Assembly (NCBI GenBank): GCA_028673005.1
Contig: CM054113.1
Location: 44,210,834-44,274,833, forward strand
DNA length: 64,000 nt
Source of the DNA: Tanypteryx hageni
Taxonomy: Eukaryota; Arthropoda; Insecta; Odonata; Petaluridae
Direction of reading: 5' to 3'
The notes under the pieces were generated by a model. The model was not told the DNA's origin, ran no database searches, and saw only the letters and a program-made list of their open reading frames with translations. Positions 55,700-64,000 of the stretch are shown here, piece by piece; the stretch's first letter is position 1; every line of letters begins with the position of its first letter. A program made the translations under genes and the position numbers.

Positions 55700-55785
55700 G
55701 ATTTACGCGTCACGCGCCCCTAACCATACGACCTCTAGCGCCCCCAACTACATATACGACCTTCAGCGTCCCCTCGCCTTCAGCC
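55700..55785. repeat. Short degenerate tandem repeat
   Basis: GCGCCCCTAACCATACGACC, GCGCCCCCAACTACATATAC and GCGTCCCCTCGCC begin three successive units of about 28 bp, just right of the outer hAT. Confidence 0.55.
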
Positions 55786-56500
55786 GATTTTTGAATTTTC
55801 TTTTAAAAACAGATTGTAGCAATAGCGCTGTGATTCTTTCTCCATCTACTTGTCTTTAAGCTTAAGATATTTTATGTACAATACATTATTTTTTTACTTT
55901 AATAACAAATTGTGACACTAAAACGTTGGCGTATCTTGGCAAATGCTCACTTTGACCATCTCTAATAATAAAAGAATTATAAATATGGCTCTGAGAGTTA
56001 AATGTAGATTTCGATGTAAAATCAACAATTGGTGAGGCGCCACTTAGAACGGCCTCTTTGAAATGCGAATCTTATTTACTCGACAATTTTCCGTCTGCAG
56101 GAATTTTCTTCTTCTATTCCCAAACTTTTTTTTTCGCGGACCAGTTAAAAGTTGCTTAGGGTCTCGGCGGAACACTTCGTTGATTTCACCGGAATTTGTT
56201 AGATCATTTGCTGATTTACTTTTTAAATATACCGTTTTAAATCATAAGTCCATATCTAAGCGTTGACTACTTTTCCTTTTAATAGACCGTATATTCAAAA
56301 ACCGTCTATTTTTATTTGAAAAGGCACGAAATTCTTTTAAGGTTTTCTTCCCATGAAAACCACACATACTGAACATTGTCGTCGTAACTGCGCGGTGACA
56401 TGTTTTTTGTTTTCCTATTGAATCTATAAATATTTATAAAATATTTTGAAATTTTGGTTTATTTTTTCTAATTTTTTTGTTATTGTTATGCTTTATTATT
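55786..56500. other. No gene recognised
   Basis: AT-rich DNA. ORF at 56063-56266 has no recognisable motif. Confidence 0.5.
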
Positions 56501-56501
56501 A

Positions 56502-56710
56502 CTAGGGAGATGCCCGTTCTACGAACGGTTTTCATCCGGAAATAAAATATAATTTATACATTATAGCTATTCTATTTGAATCATAAATAAAGTTATCAGT
56601 AATTGTTAAAATTTTGCTCCCGTAAATACTTGAGAGATTTGAGGTTTTTTTATGGGGAATAGAAATGATATCTACCCTGCAGTCGAATCCCGGTCTTCTA
56701 TTCGGGATTT
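56502..56710 (-). mobile_element. Helitron-type 3' end with tRNA-like block
   Basis: On the minus strand: hairpin CCGTTCGTAGAACGG (56528-56514), 8 bases, CTAG (56505-56502), T. About 150 bases further 5', ACCGGGATTCGACTGCAGGG (about 56695-56676) resembles a tRNA B-box region. This parallels the arrangement at 22849-23015. The 5' end was not found. Confidence 0.55.
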
Positions 56711-57645
56711 TTTTCTTCGTTGCCTTTTATGCTTGTAATATTTGTCATATACAATATTATTATCATTACTTATACAATCAAAACAGAAAGGAGTTACTGA
56801 AATAACGGAGAATTAGTTTGTTTTTTGTGCAATCATTGATTGTGTTATATTTAAACAGTCAGTACTCATAAAATCAAAAAAGAATTTATTTACTGAAATA
56901 ACGTGAATTATTCTTACAAAAATGCGTTTTCAGTTGTCTTTAAATATAATAATTTACGAATGTTGTTTACTTTGGTTGCTATGAAAATCATTTCCCTCTC
57001 CTTCCTTCTTCCTTTCACTCGTATTAAAAGCATTCAAAGCAAGCATAATAATAATAACAAAAGGATTTCGAGGTCTAACAATGTAATTGGTAGGAAAGGC
57101 AACATCCCGTTAAAATTGCAAGATTTCCCCAAAATATGTGAATTAAACGTTTAACATGAGCGATTTCGAACTGTATGCGAAAAAAGATGAACAGAATAAG
57201 AAACTTAATAATTTGTTCTTCAAAATGGTTCAGACCCGAAGCTCGTAGGTTATCGACCCCAGGACTTTTTTCGAGATTTTTTTTCGTCATCACCATATAA
57301 TATGTAAATCGAGTATTCGTGCAAAAATTCAAAATTATATTTAATCGAGAAGTTTGTTCAAACACGTTAAAAAGTGCCACCGTAGTCGATGACGTCAGAA
57401 AGGCTTCGGACGGACAAAAATCGACAAATTATTATAAGATTTATATGTATTCTCAATTGTTCTGCATGGATCACCTAAACGGAGCTCACGGATCACACTT
57501 GAACAGCCTCTGATCTATCGTATTCCATCAGTGATGTGAGATGAGTAATACATTTTTAAATTAAAACCGAATGATATTTTTCGCTTTTCAATTGTCCATG
57601 CGGTGTTACAGACTAATTGAGATTTATGTAATTTTGGTATGATGC
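56711..57645. other. No gene recognised
   Basis: AT-rich. Short ORFs on both strands (for example 57075-57380 minus) without motifs. Confidence 0.5.
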
Positions 57646-57647
57646 AG

Positions 57648-57870
57648 CAGTTCCCAAACGGTTGCATCCTCTAAAGGCAGTCGACTTCATCGCGACCTTC
57701 TTAAACTAATCCATGAACCAATGAATATAAATGTTAATTTTAATATATTATCTCTTTTTTGCGCTGAAATTTATTTCATCCTAAAAATATCCATGCGTAA
57801 AATTAAATAAAAATATTCCGTCTTCGCGATCCTCTGATTACCTTTCGCGAACCCAGTTTAGGAACCACTC
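57648..57870. mobile_element. Possible hAT-type MITE
   Basis: CAGCAGTTCCCAAACGGTTG at the left. The inverse at the right reads GAGTGGTTCCTAAACTGGGT, then TCGCGAAAGG. Internal TCTTCGCGATCCTCTGATTA words are typical of such elements. The flanks do not give a clear octamer duplication. Confidence 0.4.
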
Positions 57871-58311
57871 CTATTGCACAATAACTCACCCTGATCTTAG
57901 CTTTTGACGATTTGTAGGGCAATCATGTAACTGTAAATATTACGAAGTGCATTTAATTGCCTTGTCTTAGAGAGGCTTTGATTAGCGAAAAAAGTCCGCA
58001 ATCAAGCCTCGCTTCAATCTCGGTCATACTTTTTTTTGAATAAGGAATTTACTTTGCAACGTACATATTGCGATAAGTGGATGTTTCAGCCACGGACGTC
58101 TCGTCCGTTTCAAGTGGAACAACGTATTATTTAATTGTTCGTTGCTTTAAAAACCTCCACGATTTAAAACAAATCAGGTATCATTTTATTTATTCTTTAG
58201 CAAACTATAACCAAACTGTTTTTGAAACCTAATGATTCAATATATATCAACGAATATTATTTTAATCTTTAGCAACATATAATAAAATCTGAGTTTTTAA
58301 AACTGCGCCGA

Positions 58312-58657
58312 AGAGCGTTACGTTACTCATTGAAGAGTTGAGTTGGCCATCGTTGAAAGATCGTAGATTACAGGCGAGACTTCTAGATAAATATAGGTCG
58401 GAGATATTCGTAAATGAAATGAAGGATATTATTCGACAACCAACGTATATCGGACGGAGGGATAATGAGGACAAGATTCGCGAAATAGATAGTAGGACGG
58501 AGAGGTATAAGGAGTCCTTTTTCCCTAGGACAATACGTGACCACAATAGATAGATAATAGACAATAGATGTGAATAATAATTAGTTAGGAACTTGGTGCG
58601 CGGGACCCCCTGCCATCCACCGTCAAGGTGACTTGCAGGGTAATATGTAGATGTAGA
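58312..58657 (+). mobile_element. CR1 LINE 3' fragment
   Basis: Plus-strand translation VTLLIE, then SWPSLKDRRLQARL, then DNEDKIREIDSRTERYKESF and FFPRTIRDHN. It corresponds to the last ~90 codons of the CR1 ORF2 at 44374, with a small in-frame deletion. The 3' UTR (CCCTGCCATCCACC, GACTTGCAGGGTAATATG) and a short TAGATG tail follow. A classic 5'-truncated LINE copy, diverged from the complete one. Confidence 0.92.
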
Positions 58658-58754
58658 TGAAGCCTCCTTACCACAATTGTTTCAGGACCTAAACAAAATC
58701 ACCGAGTTTAAAAAATAGATTTCCTAGTCATTATATCATTTTTCGAATTTTTAT

Positions 58755-59393
58755 TTAAACTATTTCGATTTCTTTCGAGCCGTCGATTGTTTTAAAAACA
58801 AGGGACGAAACGTCGCGTCGGCTCCTGCACAATTTCATGGCCGAATCGTCCGCAATTCCCATTTCGCACGTCTCAGTATCAGACAGGAACCATCTTGCGC
58901 AACTCGAAGGTTTCTTTTGGAGGCGGATGGTCCGAAAGGTATATGCAAGCGAGGGACGATAACGGAAAGGGAGCGAGCGAAAATTTCCATCCAAATTCAC
59001 ATGCTCACCAGAAAAGGGTATTACGGGACATGCTTCTCGCTCAGTCCCGCAACGCGCGCGAGGCACGATCTCCGAACGGTCGAGAAACATTATTGTCTTA
59101 CACGAACTTTCACTTTTTGCAAGCGGCTTTGGGAATTGGGAAACGTTGGGGGAGGGGAGTTTAGGAATGCACATCGTTCTCTCTCTCAGGTACGTATGAA
59201 AAGTACGGGCAGGTCGAACCCGACCGTCCTCGGCTTGGAATAACGACGTAGGTTGGAAAAATAGGGATTCAACAGGTGGCTTCTCTGCCCTATCGTTTGT
59301 GGCTCGAATCTCGGGCTTTAGCCATGGCGGCGAAATGCTGGTTTCAGTTTCTGTAGTCCTCCATTGATTAAATTGGGTCGCCATAAAGATCAA
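58755..59393 (-). other. Unassigned 212-codon ORF in a CpG-rich block
   Basis: The longest uninterrupted frame outside the transposons. It contains SCARWFLSDTETCEMGIADD and a run of Arg/Pro/Ser-rich sequence, but no domain I recognise, no signal peptide and no membrane segment. The plus strand is also open for 89-108 codons over the same bases. That, with the locally higher GC, points to a chance frame. ACGAAACGTCGCGTCGGCTC at its 3' end is an almost self-complementary GACG/CGTC block. A lineage-specific exon cannot be excluded. Confidence 0.2.
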
Positions 59394-62300
59394 CGTTCTA
59401 GCGTTCTAATTTGGAACGCATGGCCATAGCTCAGCGTGAAATTTTCTGCGACCTTGACGAAATAGAAGAAACGTATTTTTTTCGATTTAATTCTTATGTT
59501 GTGAGGTAATTATTTTCACCTACCTCCATATAAACTTATTGTTGACCAATTAAAGTATAAAATTCAAAATGTAGTTAAGGTTCTTTAAATAAACCTTTCT
59601 TAGATCAAATTTGTGGTCAATTTCTTAAATTTTATCCCGCCTCCTGCCTTGGTGGCCGGTTTCATAATTTGTGGAATTGTAAAAATTTTCTACTTATTTA
59701 ACGAAATTATTCAAGAAAGAATTATCTAGCTGAAATCGAATTGAAAAACTGTTTCTCCATAAGCCATGAAAGGTGGACAGCTATTCTTTTAAAAGCTATT
59801 GAGAAACAGTTTTTTTATTTAACGGAATAATGTTTAGAATGCCCAAAATATTTTATTTTTTGGTCATCGCTCCGTGCGCCTTGTTTTTTTTACGTAACAT
59901 GCCATGTCCCGGTTTTTCTTCCTCAGAATTTGGCCAAGTTATGTATGCACAACACAAATGTTTTCACACTCATAAACACCCCCTTGCAACTTGCAATATT
60001 GTTTTACAGAAAAAGGCTACTGATGATGATGACTGGCGATGATGTATGGCTGGTAATAAATAAAAAATTACGCATCATAATAGTCGATGAATTAGAGGTA
60101 AACGCAGCCAAAACCATTCAGCGGGACTCTTCACTGTCCTTAGGAACTCCAGTTTTTGAATGAAATCGACCGAGAAAGTGCCAACTTTGTGGAACTACAT
60201 TTGATGATGTTTGGAAAATTATTATTTTTTCAGATTTTGAGCTTAAAAAACGCCATTATAGCAGAAAGAATCGCTCAATACGCATCTCCAATAATAGCAA
60301 AGGTTTTTCACTGAGCGCGGATTTTTTTCTCTCTCTTTAAGCCGCGTGACCTCTCGAACGATGCAGGTACTTGATTTCTCTCCTTCTCTCCCTCGGTGTG
60401 GCGAGGTCGGGGAGAAGGGTTGGAAGGGGTAGAGGGGTTCGAAGAGGGAGGATAGAGAAGCGAGGGAGGGTTTCATTTTGGCGCATAGGGCCGATGACCT
60501 ATCGCTGCCAACATGCCCCGAGTTAGCGCCTCATCTGCGCGTGCAGCAAACCCGCGACTGACACGTTAAATGGCAGCAGTCGAATTCTTCGTGGTTTTTT
60601 ATAACCGTCGTATCATCATCAGGCCTAATATCAAAACTAGGGTAGAATTAAGAGAGGAAAACACTCGCGAAAAAATGCGGAGGCGTAATAATATCGTCTT
60701 AAGCAGCCATTTTCTTTCTTGACAACGGGAGAATTTTCTCCCCGCATAGTAAGCGCGTGTTCTTTAAAGGCAGACGTCGTATTGGTAAAAGTGATTCGGG
60801 AAGGTTGTAAGCCAAATTAAAACGATTTTTTAAATTAATTATACCACAACGTTAGTATTAATTTTGCTACGCTGCGTAAATATGGTTAAAATGGAATGTT
60901 AATATTATATAGAAATGCTTTTTGAGCTATTCTTAGTAGAACTTATAAAAGGAGTCAGTTTATATCGATTAGTAAAAGCAGTGGTGTAGTACAGGAACTT
61001 CGTCATTGTTCTCTGAAATTCGTCGAAGACATTTATTTTCCTCGTAAATGATTCCTCGGAAGTTGTACGCACTCGTCGGATTCTGATGAGTTCTGCTGTT
61101 CTCGTCGCGTCGTCTCCCGGTTAAATCACCTGCGAAGTTTTTTTGTCGGATGTGTCGAGAAAGCGAAAAAGTTGGTTCGCAAATTTTCCGATGAGGCCAC
61201 CCGTTGACGGTATTCGAGCTTCAAGTTTTCCGTCGGACGTGAAAGCCAATAGCGATGTTGTTTTTTTTTATTCTTGAAAAGCCAGTTCCGAGAGCTTCAC
61301 CTCTCGTTTTACGTCCTTCCAGCGGATCCAAGTAAATTCGACGTAGGGACTTTACCGTTGTCTCTACTTCCGTATTGCCTCCATTAAGAGTTTTAAATAT
61401 AAAAAATACAGAATTTTATCTGAGGATGATTATTCTTTCATAATTTTCTTGTACGCATTAATAACAAAATGAATGTTTATTGATGTAAAGATTAAACCAT
61501 TAATTTTTTGGCAAAGGAAACAAACAATTCAAATCTTGGGCAGGTAAAGTAAAGCGGAGTTTTATTTCGTTTTTACCTCCTTAAGTGTGACTTTTAACAA
61601 TTATATAATCCGCGCGCGATTTTTGACAGCACGATCTAACATAATTTTTTCTCTCCAATCGTTCATGCATGTCTTAAAAAAACATTTTGAATTATTTCAA
61701 AACAAAAGTTCTCATTCAGGAAGCTACCTTCGATTAAATTTCGTTGAATCTTTCGTTCCCTGCATTCCCTTTTTGTTTCGGGGTCTTCTCGCCACGAATT
61801 TTCTTAATTCTCATGTTCCGCATTACCCTCACTTCCATTTTCTCTCGAGTGAATACATTCTTTGTATTGGTCTCGTTTTTTATGTAATAACAAGTATTTT
61901 AATGTCGTTAATTTGGTAATGGATGTAGTTTGTTCTTAACTAACATAAATTAGGTTTTGCGGGTTTTTCATACCTCATTTCCTGCGGTTGCTTTCCCCCA
62001 TGTTGGTTTTTGACAGACGTGATGCATCGTTTTCATAACTGGCTTTTTCCACCCAAATAAACTGAACGTCTTTCTTTTTATTACATCCATTGCACTACGT
62101 TAAATTGTAATTAGGGGTCGGTTTTTATTATAGCCATTTTTGTTCTTTATTGTTTTCTTTTTTATTGTCTAATGTTTTATTTTCTTAATTGTAATTTTAT
62201 TTATCATTATTCTGAATCATGTTTTATTCTGTTATAATTGAAGAATGGGTTTGGGTATAAGAGTGGACTTTCAAACTTCAACCTCGCCCAAATAAAAGTA

Positions 62301-62500
62301 TTTATCTATCCACCTCTCTCTCTCCCCCTCCTGCGTGCAACTACCTCCCCTGCCCTTATCAACTTCCCCTTTCGCTCACTCCATTCACGCGAGCCTCTTG
62401 ACCTTATCGGTGCGAGAAATGAAAAAAAACGTTTTAGCGACTTAAAAAAATCACTTTCTCTGTGCCGCCCACCGCCTTAAATGAACCATTGATGGAATGC
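59394..62500. other. No gene recognised; purine-rich block
   Basis: AT-rich with CpG-richer patches. 60385-60475 is strongly strand-asymmetric: GGGGAGAAGGGTTGGAAGGG, then AGAGGGAGGATAGAG follows a TTCTCTCCTTCTCTCCC run, so an imperfect purine/pyrimidine hairpin is possible. No exon was supported. Confidence 0.45.
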
Positions 62501-62501
62501 A

Positions 62502-62545
62502 CAGTAGGGTCTCAATTATCCGGAGGTCCATTATCCGAATTTTCG
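62502..62545 (+). mobile_element. Tigger-type left terminus
   Basis: CAGTAGGGTCTCAATTATCC, then GGAGGTCCATTATCCGAA. This is the doubled ATTATCCG pattern common at Tigger ends. No inverse partner or transposase was found to the right. Confidence 0.5.
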
Positions 62546-64000
62546 TTTATACGTATCAAATTTGGGAAATTAATATCTTATTTGTAAAAAATGTCCATCG
62601 GTTATTTTTATTTCTCTTGATTATGAGGCACCACCTCATGCATAGACTTTGAAATGCATCAAGGGGTGCACAAAAATAAGTATAATTATTTACTAGAGCC
62701 ATGCTCCTATTCGTCTTATGGATGAAAAAAGATCTTTTAGGTAGAATCTATTTTCGGTGAATTACCACTGAAGACAGCTGCTTTGTAACCTCTGATTTTT
62801 TATAACCTTGTTGTGGCTATTGGAGATAACCGAGACAAGTATTTTTAAGAGCTTGTTCTTGAAGGATTATTATGTTATATTTTTTAACGTTCAGGATTAT
62901 AAAGATTTTATATAATTTAGGTACGGTGCAATAGCACCTTTGGCAATACGCTTCTGGCGCCTTGGAGGGGAATCATCAAAATGTATACGTAAAAATATTT
63001 GCTATGAATTGTTTGGCGAAGAAGAAAAAGTCTTCATTTAGCTGCTTTGTTTCAAAAGATGCCACTATTTAGCTGCAAAATAATATAATCTTCTTTAAAG
63101 TAGCTCTCAATTAACTGTTAAATTTAAACAATAAGTAACGAGCACTATAAATGATAATGATATATATGTTCCAAATCGAAATTAACGATGTTTTAAATAC
63201 ATTTTTATCAATTTATGACGAAGGCATTTTCCAAAAGGAAAACCTTTCTCGCAGTTTCAAAAATTAGCATATCCGGCATGTAAATTTCCTCGAACCTGTT
63301 CATGCCTATTAGGATGCTAATTGAAGTTAAACAAAAAATATCTGCCGTATTTGGCCCTACATTTCGTGATTTGTTCACACCTTACCGTGACGAAATTATA
63401 ACGAGATTTTTATTTTTCGAACGTAAGTCCCGTGTCACTGGGAAGTGCGCGAAAGTCGCCTCGGAGATTTTAAAATGACACAATAGTGCTTTCATTTGGT
63501 ATCCACAGGCGTGTCCTGACACTATAGACTTATTGTTAGTGCCTAATGCACAAGAGGAATTTCGTACACCTAAAAACGCTATATAATCATCAATGTGCGA
63601 AATACCTTATAAAATTCGCGTGCTCTTCTTTTTTATGAGAATAACTTTGAAATTATCGATAACGATGTTTTTTCCCGTTAGACAGGAAAATAACCAAATA
63701 TGAGGCCATCGCATTTTTTTTGTTTTACTTTTATCAGTTAACAGGGGAATAATTATTCATTGAGAGGTCCAGAATATTTAATGTACACACGAAACTCTTT
63801 TTCGTCCAATTTTGTTTTTGTTTCTGCCAATATCTCAGTTTATTCCCTCCAGAGAAGCTTTTGTAGGCTTGCTATTTTGCATACCTTCTAAAACGAAAGA
63901 ACCCGAGTTGTAATATTTGATTTTAAAAGGTTATATTCCAATAATGGTCCAGAACATTCCGTGAAGTTTTTGAAAAAAGGGGAGAGCTCTGTACCAATGG
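62546..64000. other. No gene recognised
   Basis: AT-rich DNA to the window edge. No exon, RNA gene or repeat boundary was supported. Confidence 0.5.

Noticed and set aside
1..64000. CRISPR array, bacterial operon or integrated virus
   Set aside because: No regularly spaced identical repeats with unique spacers, no bacterial gene order, and no capsid or envelope-like frames; all RT sequences are LINE or Penelope type.

Overview
This window looks like arthropod (probably insect) nuclear DNA: AT-rich, dominated by degraded transposable elements of typical arthropod types (Penelope, RTE, CR1, mariner, Tc1-like, Tigger/pogo, piggyBac, hAT, Helitron) and carrying one host gene with GT-AG introns. 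There are no bacterial-style operons, no CRISPR array and no functional rRNA or tRNA gene that I can support. I could not place the species.

The host gene is the 5' half of a GGNBP2 (gametogenetin-binding protein 2 / ZNF403) orthologue on the minus strand. Four coding exons are visible (29072-28983, 28632-28442, 27637-27488, 16782-16501). All internal junctions are clean GT-AG and in phase. Introns are about 0.35, 0.8 and 10.7 kb, and a fourth runs at least 16.5 kb past the left edge. The rest of the gene (the continuation after the LRKH motif) is not in the window.

Positions 1-16.5 kb lie inside the last visible intron and are almost solid transposon: an RTE endonuclease fragment with a tRNA-like head, two Penelope remnants, an RTE reverse transcriptase ORF of 703 codons, a Tigger inserted in that RTE's tail, a mariner that itself holds a piggyBac cysteine-rich relic, a piggyBac-type MITE, and a Tigger containing a ~145-bp tandem-unit repeat. 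Intron 3 (16.8-27.5 kb) holds several MITEs, a pogo relic, a fold-back element, a Tc1-like element and a Helitron end.

From 29.1 to 44.1 kb I see no host gene. This stretch is mostly unique-looking DNA with scattered hAT, piggyBac and Helitron termini and one striking 0.6-kb near-perfect palindrome centred on a pogo-like MITE. At 44.3-47.9 kb sits a young CR1-type LINE with an uninterrupted 1006-codon ORF2, a partial SGNH-hydrolase ORF1 and a 12-bp target-site duplication. It is inserted in a second copy of the ~145-bp tandem-unit repeat. Then come a Helitron helicase remnant (49 kb), two nested hAT elements with separate 8-bp duplications (51.3-55.7 kb), another Helitron end, a short CR1 fragment (58.3 kb) and apparently gene-free DNA to the end.

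I found no clearly new biochemical system. The most unusual structures are the MITE-centred palindrome, the MITE carrying a tRNA-like block, the ~145-bp dispersed tandem array, and the Penelope 3' ends with a hammerhead-like core.
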